A stretch of DNA of 64,000 nt, taken from assembly GCA_907163375.1 (NCBI GenBank), contig CAJQUW010007075.1:310001-374000 (forward strand). The letters run 5' to 3'. This stretch comes from Prostheceraeus crozeri (taxonomy: Eukaryota; Platyhelminthes; Polycladida; Euryleptidae). Shown piece by piece: positions 1 to 9,263 of the stretch. The stretch's first letter is position 1. Each line of letters begins with the position of its first letter. The position numbers were made by a program, and so were the translations under genes. Below the pieces are notes generated by a model, which saw only the letters and a program-made list of their open reading frames with translations, was not told where the DNA came from and made no database searches.

Positions 1-171
1 AGCTTGACAATACGGAAACTATAGAAATGAAATCCAATGAAATGATTGAGGTGAGGTGAATTCGACGACCTACCGCAGTAAAATCAGCATTAAAGAAAGT
101 ACAGAAAGAAAACAGATGTCATCTCGATCGTTTTTCGATGAAATATAGCGCTGCGGATAATACATTGAGTA

Positions 172-945
172 CAGGGTGTCTGCGGCAGTTTCGAAATCTT
201 TCAATGTCAATTATCTTCAAAATTTTGTGCTTCCAAGGGGAATTTCTTCAAAACTTCCACGTTTTTCGAGTCCATTGTTAAAAAAATTCTTTGTGATCCA
301 AATAAAAATTTTAAGAAATCGGGTTTTCAAACCTGATATGAAATATACTTCTTCCTTGACGAATATTCATTTTTTCAGAGAAGAACTCATTAGAAGAGGT
401 CGCTGCACGGCGAAGATATGGGGAATTTTTCTAATAACATCAAACCATCAAACAAGAAAAGCCGTTTTCGTGTACATGTAGACTTAGTTGTCATAGTGAG
501 ACATTATATAATCAAAAGGAATATCTAATTATGTTGGTGTCTCCGGTGCTCCTCATAGCTCGGGAAGTCATTGCATCTTTGTTCTAAATGATTCCATAAT
601 ATGTCAGGTGTCAGAGAATTGAAAATCTGACAGTCAGCTGAGATTCCTTTCCGGATCTGACGACTCAGGAAATTGTTCTTATTAGTAACTGAAAATCAAG
701 GTTAATTAAGATGAATTAAAAGAAGTCTTAATGAATTAAAGAAGTCTTTTCAATGTCACACTTGTAAAGAAATATTTTTTGGTCAAATTCATGATTTTTA
801 ATGCCAAACCTCCTAATCTTTTCTAGTTTTTCGAGTGAATTGTTCAATCGATTATTTCGAGTTTCAATATCAAATTCACAAAGGCCCCAAATTTCGAGAA
901 TGAAATTCCCGCTTTCAAGTGCTCTAATTTCTTGATTTTTGGATT
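172..945. other. Unassigned AT-rich sequence
   Basis: No gene or recognised repeat was found from 1 to 945. A string CAGGGTGTCTGCGG at 172, directly after a TA, resembles hAT/mariner-type terminal repeats and is close to the hAT end at 3356, but I found no partner end. An open frame at 176-481 has no recognisable domain. Confidence 0.3.
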
Positions 946-1712
946 CATAGAGTAAGAACTGTATATTAGGTAGAGTAGCAACTCAGTATTAGCTAAATCC
1001 CCGATGTGCATGCAGTTCCGATTTTATTGAATGAACTCGAGTTGAGACCCAGTACTGCATGTGAGATATGCAAACTTTTACACTTTTGGAGAAATTTACA
1101 CGGATTTGACTGTTAAGTGATCATGATAGCAATACAGCAGGAAGAACAGTATTTTACAAATCATCCGTGTCATCACAACCTTGCAGAGGTAATACGATGG
1201 GTGATTATTTTAATACTGAGCCATAGAAATAAGAGTATCTTCTTAAGCGTAATCTTATCGCAAATTACCTGGAGCTGAAAGAGCATAATCATCATATCAT
1301 CATCAAAGACAATGATCATAATTAACTCTAAAAGATGTAAATGGATCCGCAATATCATTCAGATTCAAGAAATGAAACATAAATTTAGTGAATCATAATA
1401 TCATGCCGATGAGAATTGAATTAAAAATTTAAAATTTCAGCCAACAAAAACAATAAGATCTCAACTGTTTCACGAAGACTTGCATTTTAATGCGGTTCAT
1501 GAAATTTCCTTGATAATCAGCTTAATTTCCGATTAATTGAGACACCTATTAGCAAATTTTCATTCATTTCAATATCCAGCAAGTTCCATACTACTTATAT
1601 AGAGGTGCCAAATCGCTAGTATTTAAACACAGGAATAATTTGCAAAAATTTAGTTTCTCAAAAAATGCATGCTGAGTGTTTTGAGTCGGCATTCTACCTA
1701 CTTTATACCTAT
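946..1712 (+). mobile_element. Unclassified inverted-repeat element, copy A
   Basis: This stretch of about 765 bp recurs in inverted orientation at 16760-17549. Matching stretches include the end (CATAGAGTAAG with GGTAGAGT soon after), the strings ATATCTCACATG/CATGTGAGATAT, and the interior around AGACTTGCATT. The two ends of each copy are also inverted versions of each other around GTAGGTAGA(G/A)TG, so this looks like a non-autonomous DNA transposon. No coding region was seen. No target-site duplication is readable, so the superfamily is not assigned. Confidence 0.6.
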
Positions 1713-3355
1713 TCTACGGTTGGACCTCTCTACAGAAACATCCATTGTTTGACGAAAACCCGCTCCAGTGCATGAAAGCTCTAAATCGGCTAAAACCAGA
1801 TCGAAGTCTGTGGAGAACACCATATTCTTCCTTGGTAGATATCGTCCACGGTGCTTTTTTATCCCTATCCACGGACAGGGATGAAGCGTCGGAGCTGGCA
1901 TTTGGAGCTTTCCCAACTCTCTGCCCACCTGACCGTGCCAATGAAAATCCAATAGCTCAAATAAAAACAAATATTTCAACTTAATAATGCACACATGATT
2001 ATGATGCATCACACGTGGGCCCTTTTCATCTACAACCATTTGATTGCATGTGCCATACTTCATCAACATATAAAATCAAATCAATGAGTAGCTGCCAATG
2101 CATCTACACGAGTTATCATGATTATGGCGCATGGAAAGATAACTTTTGTCCATCATTTTAAGTTTGATGCCCAAAGTCAAGGTTATTCGAGAATTTTAAG
2201 GTTATCAAAGAGTGGACAATATTCATACACTTGTTGCTCTCACAGGATGGGCATAGTAAAATCTGATAAATGCGTTGACTCTAATCCTGTACCTCTTGTA
2301 CTAAGAGCGTGAGCTACTGAAAAAAACGTCAGTCCAACATGCTCTACAACAAAAGACAAACGATCTACAGGTGAGACAAACGTTAATCCTTTTTTCTTGG
2401 CTGTGTATTATGCAAAGTAGCGTTGCACCGGATTTGACACTTTTACCAAATCCGGCCGAAATGCTGGTATTTTACCCGCTGCCGTTACTTATCGTTCTTC
2501 TAAGGAGCTCTACAAGATATTTCATTTTCTTATTAATGATTTTTATTTGTTTCCAGTATGTAGTTTAAAGTACTAAATGCATTGTTACATCAATGTACAC
2601 TGTGCAATGGATATTATTTTTGCATGTAGGCTACATCTAATTTATCATTCATCAGGTGACCACAGTCCGTTTTTTTGCCGAATGGCATTAAGTTCTGGAA
2701 GGCCACTTGTACAAAGAAATTACTTAAACGCATGCTGCGCTACGTTGTGAAATGAATGTTAACAGAATGTCATTTCGGGGAAATTAATTGGATGAATTTT
2801 TATTACGTTTCATGTAATCCCTTCGAAATTTTTTTATTATCGACAGGCCTGCACCAAATGACGTGATAGCTAGGTAATATGTCCCTACTGAGAAATTTAA
2901 TGATAAAATAAGCTTCTTAATAAAATTAAGCCACCCAACCTACTCAGCCGGATTACGTCAACAGCATTAGAAATTAGCTTGTTCTGATGATGGTCGAAGA
3001 TTTAGATTATTCCGAATTAATGCATCTGAAAAGCAGCGCAGAAATAGACAGAAATCATTTATATTAGAAAAGTATCATACTTAAACAGCTTACCCCTGAT
3101 ACTAAATGGATGATTTCTTTATGTTGTTGATGACATTAAATTAATATGTCGTGATTTACGGTGATAAATGACAAAAGTGTTTTTGTAGGTCCTCTGCTTC
3201 CAATTCACTCTTATTTTTTTCCTCATGCATATTTTTCATTCACATCACTTAGTAAAATTGTAAGGATTCTTTGTTATAAATGCCTCAGCGAATGTAACGT
3301 ATTTACTGCATGATACTTTTGACCTTTTGAACTCTGACTTTTGGCTATCCTAACA
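1713..3355. other. Intergenic or intron, nothing recognised
   Basis: AT-rich sequence with short chance open frames (for example 1745-1984 and 2118-2312) that overlap frames on the other strand and show no domain. No splice-bounded exon of SARM1 was recognised here, although the gene's remaining 3' exons would be expected on this side. Confidence 0.3.
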
Positions 3356-3761
3356 CAGGGTGTCCGCGCAAATTTGAATGAAAATTTCCAGGTGTTTTCC
3401 AGGATTTCCAGGGTAAAATTCATTTCCAGGTTTTCCAGAGAAATTTAGCAAAAAAGGGGGTCAAATTTGAACGAAAATTTCCAGACTTTCTGCAAGGAAA
3501 TTTTGCTCAAATGCACGCGTCAAATTTATAAGAAAAATTCCGGGAAAAATCTACCCTAAGTTCTGTGGCTAAGGAGCTTACACACCATAAAATTAATATT
3601 ATTGACGAAAACAATTTGAAAAGTGGCATGAAATTGGTTGAATTTGAAGGTGATTCTAAATAAAAAATACCAATATCAGACGGCAACATCAGACGGCTAC
3701 ATTATACTTTTAAAAAATAAAAATATAATCGATCGTAACAAATTTAAAGCTTGCGGATTGA

Positions 3762-3921
3762 GGAGAACAAAATAGAGAAAGAGTATAACAATAAATAGCG
3801 AAAAATACAAGACTTAACAATGAAATGTAACATTAACGGAATATCTGTAAAGTCACATTTCATTGTTAAGTCTTGTATTCTTCGTCATTTATTGTCATAC
3901 TCTTTCTCTATTTTGTTCTCC
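3762..3921. repeat. Long near-perfect inverted repeat inside the hAT element
   Basis: The arms 3762-3828 and 3855-3921 are reverse complements over about 67 bp with only a few mismatches, separated by about 26 bp. Any transcript crossing it would form a long hairpin. It may be a separate foldback insertion within the hAT element. Confidence 0.9.
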
Positions 3922-4263
3922 TATTTGAACTGAAGCATTGTTAATCCGTGGAAGGTGGAAGACGAAGAGCCAGAAAGAGGAACATAATGCTTGATGTGCT
4001 ACATATGTATGAGAGCAATCACAATCAGTTTAAGAGAATGACACAGAGAAGAATTGACCGAGGAAAGCTCATTGGCACACGACGTGTCGGGAATAATATA
4101 TCTACATATTGAAAACCTACTTGAAATGTGTTTGAAAATATTCGATATTAGCCTAGGATCATTCAGAACAAGCTTGGTGCCTAAATAGTTTATATGTTCA
4201 GTACCATTTTGCGTCAGCAGATTCTTCCACACGGCAATCAAGTCTGTAATATCATTAATCCTA

Positions 4264-4580
4264 GATTACGGCTCCTAGTTCCCCATAACATACGACGTTA
4301 ATGAGGGAGTCTACAGCACATACGGACTCGTAGTCCACCATTCCACACGACGTTAATGAGGGAGTTTACAGCTCATAGTTCGCCATTCCGCACGACGTTA
4401 ATAAAGGAGTTTACGGCTCCTAATTCCCCATACCACACGACGTTAATAAGTTAATGAGGGAATTTACAACTTCTAGTTCACCATACCGCGCAGCGTTTGT
4501 GAGGGAATTCACAGCTACTAATTCATCATACTGTACAACGATTAGGAGTTCGACAACAGTTCATAGTTAACCATACAACG
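4264..4580. repeat. Degenerate tandem array, about 45-bp unit
   Basis: About six to seven decaying copies of a unit of about 45 bp. The best conserved core is CACGACGTTAATGAGGGAG, followed by TTTACAGCTC. One unit is about 10 bp longer. The array lies inside the 3356-4892 hAT element. Confidence 0.8.
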
Positions 4581-4954
4581 CAGTTCAGTCTCATTCATGT
4601 TGAATACGTTATAATAGGAGATCACAGTCACTGAAATATTCTAAATTGTATGCGAATGAAGGCTATAATTGTAGCAAATAAGGAGAGATATGAAGAGTAG
4701 AATCTGGAAAAATGGAAAATACTTCAACCATAGAGTATGACTTTAACAACTTTCAATTAGTCTTTTAATTAGTCTCAAAATTTCCAGGATTTGCAGGTTT
4801 TCCAGGGTAAAATTTCATTTTCCAGGAGTTTTCCAGGATAAAATTCATTTTCCAGGTGTTTTCCAGGTTTTCCAGGGGGCGCGGGTACCCTGCTAACACC
4901 TATGAACAGTAGGTGAACAGTAGGGCATTCCAATAATTGTTTGCTTATACACAT

Positions 4955-5075
4955 GATGATGATTTGATTTAACGTCACTGCTTCCCCCTAGCTTGGACGG
5001 TGCTGACACAGTCAGATTTTTCTGGAGCGTTGTGGTACTTTTAGTTCGGATGCCCATCCGGTCGACTTCCAATGA
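4955..5075 (-). mobile_element. tRNA-derived SINE, 3' body half (split by the Penelope-like insertion)
   Basis: This is the body and tail of the SINE family seen elsewhere in the window, read on minus (GGGCATCCG, CTCCAGAAAAATCTGACT, GTCAGCACCGTCC, TGACGTTAAA). It stops at 5075 and the missing head resumes at 7790-7874. The junction sequence CGACTTCCAATGA is present on both sides (5063-5075 and 7790-7802), which is the target-site duplication made by the insert. Confidence 0.9.
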
Positions 5076-5158
5076 TCCAAAATACCAGTCATCGAGTTAT
5101 AAATATGTCAAAAAAAGACGGAGAGTAATTCGAAGAGAACTCGAATATATTGACGTTA

Positions 5159-5194
5159 TTCACAAATTTTCGGCCGAAGCCTTCATCAGGTGAA
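5159..5194 (-). ncRNA. Hammerhead-ribozyme-like motif, 3' end of the Penelope-like element
   Basis: On minus, the arms TTCAC and GTGAA (stem I) enclose CTGATGA, a short stem II GGC-TTCG-GCC, then GAAA followed by ATTT. That order is the minimal type-I hammerhead core with an almost absent stem III, as known from Penelope-like terminal repeats, where activity usually needs a dimer. Stem II is perfect with a UUCG tetraloop. It has the same strand sense as the element's coding remnant. Confidence 0.6.
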
Positions 5195-5526
5195 ATTAAC
5201 AGTGAAATTGTGATGTAGATGGACGCAATGACAGTGGACACGTAGTGGTAATCACAAACGTCACATGATCTTGAAGCAAGTGCTTCAAGTGCTTTTCATA
5301 ACATTAAAACTGCAGCAAGAAGATGTGGAACATTAAATAAACCAAATCTAACAGCTAAAAACAGAAAATGAGATACAGTAACTGACCAAGAATAAAACAG
5401 CATATGTACAAACAGAATAATTACAGTATAAGAAAGAGAAACAGGTTACTACAACCAAACAGTAAGTAACACAATTTGATTATGACCAGAGTAATTTTCA
5501 AAATTAAAATAAAAAGAAGGGCTACT

Positions 5527-5778
5527 TTACACGTCTAATTCCCTACCTATGCATCCATTCATTAATAGTCGATGATTTCTTCTAATATTTAGAGCTTCCA
5601 TAGAGCGACGGACATTAGGATGCTTCACATTTCTATCCAGCAATTTCCATTTCAGGGGTAAATTACTAGACCTAGGGTTAACATCATGACTAGCTAGATG
5701 ACGAAAACTCGCAGAATTTATATCAAATAAATGTTCTTTGAAACGCGTAGCAAAAGTCCTACAAGTTTCACCGATATA
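5527..5778 (-). pseudogene. GIY-YIG endonuclease remnant, C-terminal half
   Basis: The minus-strand open stretch begins IGETCRTFATRFKEHLF and ends NGCIGRELDV before a stop at 5529-5527. It has the IGET...R...E pattern and the downstream N-rich helix of the GIY-YIG nuclease that ends Penelope-like ORFs, where the enzyme nicks target DNA. The other part of the domain lies across the inserted transposon at 7505-7700. It ends at the TA target of that insertion. Confidence 0.8.
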
Positions 5779-7502
5779 CAGGGTGGCGCACGTAAACCGC
5801 CGGATTTTAAACTTTTATTACTCCTCAAATATTCATCCGATCGTCATGAAATTTCGACTCATACTAGTTTGGAGTATAGGATTTATGATGATTATACCTG
5901 TTGTACTGAGAATTGTCAGAAAATTCTGATTCTATTGACCGAATGACATGTACTCATTTTGTTGACATCGAAAATCTAGATCAAGTTAATTAACTTACCA
6001 TGAATCGTATTCTGCACAACGAATTGTGCGCAGTCTTGAAGTGAATATTGTTCAGTTACTTCCATGTCTTATAGAATACCATTCGACGATTAAATCACTA
6101 TCTGAAAAGAATCGAACATAGAAGAATGGATGATTATTAGGTTGCAGAACAAGCAAAATGCGCGGCTTGGTACAAATGGCTCAAGAGTCCAGTGGAGGTA
6201 CAAATGCTTTATCATTCGGAGTATGGCAAGAACGCGAGAGCACCGGATGCCCGTACCATAAAGCGGTGGCACACAAACCTGTTGACCAGTGGTAGTGTGG
6301 TGACTGTCAAGCGGGACCGGTCATCTTCTGAACGAACGGAGCAGAATGTGGAACGAGTTGTGCAGCACTTCGAGGAGGACCAAAACACATCTACCCGTCG
6401 TGCATCTAATGCACTTCAAGTGAGTCGCCGCACTATCCAGCGCATCCTTCATGACTATGGATGGCATCCGTACAAGGTCCAGGTGGTGCAGCGATTACGC
6501 GAAGAAGATCTGGAAAACCGAATGAAGTTCGCAGAACAAGAGCTACAGCGCATCCAAGCCAACCCGAGCCATTTAGTGGAACTAACCTGGTCCGATGAAG
6601 CTCACTTCCATCTGGATGGTGGTATGAATCGCCACAATTGTCGTTATTGGGCCAACCAGAACCCTCACTGGATCAAGCAAGAGTCTATGCACTCTCCACG
6701 CACCACCGTCTGGGCGGCAATCATCCAATCAGGTATCTACGGACAAGGATCAACAAGGATCGGTATCTCAAGATGCTACAGGAGGAATTTTGGCCAGCGG
6801 TGCAGTCGGACAGAAGAGGCAGGAGCATCACATTCATGCAGGATGGTGCACCTCCACACTGGGGACTTCCTGTGCGTGAGTGGTTGAACAAGAAGATGCC
6901 TAACAGATGGATGGGACGTGGATCTCCTAACATGCCCTGGCCACCGCGTTCACCTGACCTGACGCCTTGCGATTTCTTCTTGTGGGGTTTTGTCAAGTCC
7001 AAGGTTTACCATACACGGCCAACATCCATGCAAGACCTGAAGGACCGCATCATACAAGCATTTCAAGAAGTGACAACTGAGATGTGTCGAGAAACTTCTC
7101 TGGCCTACCAAAAGCGACTCGAATCCGTTCTCGAAAATGGAGGAGGACACGTTGAAGTTCGATGACTACTAACACTTTTTTCTAATGCTTTTCATTTAAT
7201 AAATGTTTTCTATGACATTTACCTTAATTCGTTTTGGTCATTATTGATAAAGACGTGGGGGAAATAAAGGGAAAAGTTTATCATTAAATTTTACATGTTA
7301 TGATACATTGTTGGTATGTCAATTTTACTACATGTCATTCGGTCAATAGAATCAGAATTTTCTGACAATTCTCAGTACAACAGGTATAATCATCATAAAT
7401 CCTATACTCCAAACTAGTATGAGTCGAAATTTCATGACAATCGGATGAATTTTTGAGGAGTAATAAAAGTTTAAAATCCGGCGGTTTACGTGCGCCACCC
7501 TG
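5779..7502 (+). mobile_element. IS630/Tc1/mariner-type transposon with 174-bp terminal inverted repeats
   Basis: The ends CAGGGTGGCGCACG are flanked by TA duplications (5777-5778 and 7503-7504). The terminal inverted repeats, 5779-5952 and 7329-7502, differ at only about two positions by eye. A single transposase gene on plus lies between them and is broken. The element interrupts the GIY-YIG region of a Penelope-like fragment. The near-identical repeats suggest a fairly recent insertion, while the damaged gene suggests it was moved by a transposase supplied elsewhere or broke soon afterwards. Confidence 0.95.
6126..7165 (+). pseudogene. Mariner-type DDE transposase, broken
   Basis: The reading frame starts at ATG 6126 (MDDY) but codon 5 is TAG (6138-6140). 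It then continues VAEQAKCAAWYKWLKSP into a helix-turn-helix region (RTIKRWH, then SRRTIQRILHDYG). The first catalytic Asp is in WSDEAHFHLDG (6594-6596). A frameshift or small deletion near 6735-6755 moves the frame to KDRYLKMLQEEFWPAV, then the second Asp in MQDGAPPH (6842-6844) and a third in SPDLTPCDFFLWG (6971-6973). By my count 42 residues lie between the last two Asp, wider than the classic 34, as in the DD41D-like relatives. An early stop and a frame change make this copy inactive; the family cuts and pastes at TA. Confidence 0.9.
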
Positions 7503-7504
7503 TA

Positions 7505-7700
7505 CATCTGATCACAAATAGTACGAGTACAAGTAATTTCATAAACAATAAATTTAGTATAACAAATCGTTGGCTTGCTGGCATATGTACACGAAATACA
7601 ATCTGGAGAACATACACGATGTGCCCTTAATGGCTGCAAAGACTGAGACAAAGGTAAATTATTTCTAAAAACAATTTGCATGTTAGACTCAAGACCATTG
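7505..7700 (-). pseudogene. GIY-YIG endonuclease remnant, upstream half with CxxC finger
   Basis: The minus-strand frame contains CSPDCISCTY and VYEITCTRTICDQM, the cysteine-rich linker and first GIY-side strand found just before the nuclease core in Penelope-like elements. It is cut at the TA where the mariner-type element entered. Upstream (above 7700) the frame runs into the inverted terminal repeat, so no reverse transcriptase is left. Confidence 0.78.
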
Positions 7701-7705
7701 TTAAT

Positions 7706-7741
7706 TTCACCTGATGAAGGCTTCGACCGAAAATTTGTGAA
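7706..7741 (+). ncRNA. Hammerhead-ribozyme-like motif, inverted copy at the other end
   Basis: Same layout as at 5159-5194 but on plus: TTCAC, CTGATGA, GGC-TTCG-ACC, GAAA, ATTT, GTGAA. One stem II pair is lost (GCC to ACC), so it is probably weaker. It is opposite in sense to the element's coding remnant. Confidence 0.5.
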
Positions 7742-7789
7742 TAACGTCAATATATTCGAGTTCTCTTCGCATTACTCTCCGTCTTTTTT

Positions 7790-7874
7790 CGACTTCCAAT
7801 GACACTTTCGGGGCTCGACCTCAGAACCGAAAGATCGATAGGCCAAGCACTTAACACTGTACCACGGAGACCAC
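7790..7874 (-). mobile_element. tRNA-derived SINE, 5' tRNA-like head (other half of the split copy)
   Basis: The head on minus reads from GTGGTCTCCGTGG through an A-box-like region and a B-box GGTCGAGCCCC to the duplicated junction at 7802-7790. It continues logically into 5075-4955. The head carries TGGTACAGTG in place of the more usual TGGCACAGTGG, so it is an aged copy. Confidence 0.9.
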
Positions 7875-8143
7875 TCAGTGGAAACAATATCATTTCAAAT
7901 GGATACCAAAGTGTCAGAAAGCTCCGCCTGGTACTGATCATGTTGGAAATTTCTACTGATAAAACTTTTCAACTAACAGTTGCCAATATAATTCTAGGAC
8001 AAAACAGTCATCAATAATAATGCATTTGTAAATCAGCTCTATCCCATCAAACTCTTTCTGGTGAATCCTAAACTGTCACCGATAACAAATAATTAGAAAA
8101 AGAAACAATAAGATGATAAGAATAAGCAGTAATTATAACTTAC

Positions 8144-8362
8144 TTTTCCAGTCTTGAAAGCCGGCACCAGCTCATCAAAACCAACTTGCTCAAGCCAGAA
8201 TTGAACATCCTCTTCCGTCCATAAAGGAACTTGTGGACTAAGTTTGTAAGGGACCTTTTCACCGATGCTTTCTAGAGCACTTGCTGCCAATCGTGATGAT
8301 ATTGCATTTGGCAAGCTTGCAACGAATTTCAAAACTTCTAATGCTCCTATTTCGTCGAACAT
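8144..8362 (-). CDS. SARM1: SARM1 / TIR-1 homologue, internal exon C (end of ARM, start of SAM1)
   Basis: This internal exon of 219 bp (73 codons, phase 0 at both ends) has the acceptor TTCTTGCAG before 8362 and the donor GTAAGT at 8143-8138. Its first half, FDEIGALEVLKFVASLPN, continues the last ARM helices (human FSDIGAIQSLKRLVSYSTN). ALESIGEKVP corresponds to human LRLLGEEVP. From about codon 48, WTEEDVQFWLEQVGFDELV is the opening of the first SAM domain (human WKEAEVQTWLQQIGFSKYC), which in the family drives octamer assembly. The exon stops inside SAM1, so the rest of SAM1, SAM2 and the TIR NADase domain must lie to the left, beyond position 1 or unrecognised. The intron to exon B is about 19.7 kb. 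Confidence 0.93.
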
Positions 8363-8483
8363 CTGCAAGAATTCGGATGCAGTAAACATGAATTGCACAT
8401 GCATAAAAAATGTACCGGGAGCGTTCACTTTGACACTCATATATGAGTTAAGCAGAAAAGTAGAATCGCTTCATAGTAAGACT

Positions 8484-9263
8484 CAGGGATGGAACCGTCC
8501 CGGGCTGGGCCGACCGGCCCAGGCCCCCGCCATATATGTCAGCCGGCCGGCCAGACCGACCTGAGTCTGCACAGGGAATTAAAATAATTATCCTCAATAA
8601 AAATAAAACATTTAAGCCAGCAATTAAATTATCTAATAATGATTACGTAAAGATTTGCCTTCTGACGCGCTATGAAATCGGTCATGGAATTTTGATCATG
8701 GATGTCCATGTTTATTGATACACAATAACAAACTTTGAAAGTACTCATACCTAAATTTCTATGAATGATACATCGCGATCGTTTTGAAAATTCAAAATAT
8801 GCATCATCAATGAGACTTAGAAAAATGAATTCCCTATACCTTCAGCAATAGTAAGGTCTATATATGTAATTCAAGGTAGCAGCGGTGAGTCTGAACGACA
8901 TTTCAGTAGTGCCGGTCGGATAGTCAATGAAGTTTGTTCACGTCTAGATCCTGATTCCGAAGAATCTCTTGTTGTTCTCAGGGAGGCGTCCTTGAATCAT
9001 TTGTGGGGTTAAACTACATGACACTCAATGCGTTTTGAAGAAGTCCGTTTCCCTACGAATATTTTTTTTAACTACTGAAATGATATTCTGCCTGTCCTAT
9101 CAGAGTTTATAATATTACAGTACAAGAATATAGTATATACAATTATACATGCAATGGCATAATTGATTGCATAATGCTATCATATCTTTCATACAATTGT
9201 TTAAATTCAACTTAACTAGAAAACCGGCCCGGGCCCTAAAAATCTGTCCCGGTTCCATCCCTG
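8484..9263. mobile_element. Non-autonomous hAT-type element (780 bp)
   Basis: The ends are CAGGGATGGAACCG (left) and the reverse complement of the same string (right, GGTTCCATCCCTG at 9251-9263). GC-rich subterminal stretches (CCCGGGC, CCGGCCC) sit on both sides. The interior is AT-rich without transposase. The flanking octamers do not match cleanly, so the target duplication has decayed and the superfamily call rests on the termini. It lies about 120 bp upstream of SARM1 exon C. Confidence 0.7.

Larger units (their letters stand above)
3356..4892. mobile_element. Non-autonomous hAT-type transposon (about 1.54 kb)
   Basis: The ends are CAGGGTGTCCGCGC (left) and the reverse complement of CAGGGTACCCGCGC (right). 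They are bounded by the same hexamer CTAACA at 3350-3355 and 4893-4898, extendable to 8 bp with mismatches. Both subterminal regions carry the TTTCCAGG / TTTTCCAGG repeats known from many hAT ends. The interior has no transposase. It carries a 67-bp-arm inverted repeat (3762-3921) and a degenerate tandem array (about 4264-4580). The superfamily call is based on the CAGGG termini and the target-duplication size. Confidence 0.75.
5076..7789 (-). mobile_element. Penelope-like retroelement fragment (host of a mariner-type insertion)
   Basis: The insert lies between 13-bp duplications CGACTTCCAATGA. Without the inner transposon (5779-7502) it is only about 990 bp, so it is a 5'-truncated fragment. 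The coding remnant is on minus. Both ends carry the same sequence of about 90 bp in inverted orientation (5106-5200 and 7700-7789), each with a hammerhead-like core. Inverted or direct terminal copies and hammerheads are known features of Penelope-like elements. The fragment lacks a reverse transcriptase core. Confidence 0.82.

Noticed and set aside
6721-7002. Minus-strand frames opposite the mariner-type transposase
   Set aside because: Shadow frames of the transposase gene without their own domains.
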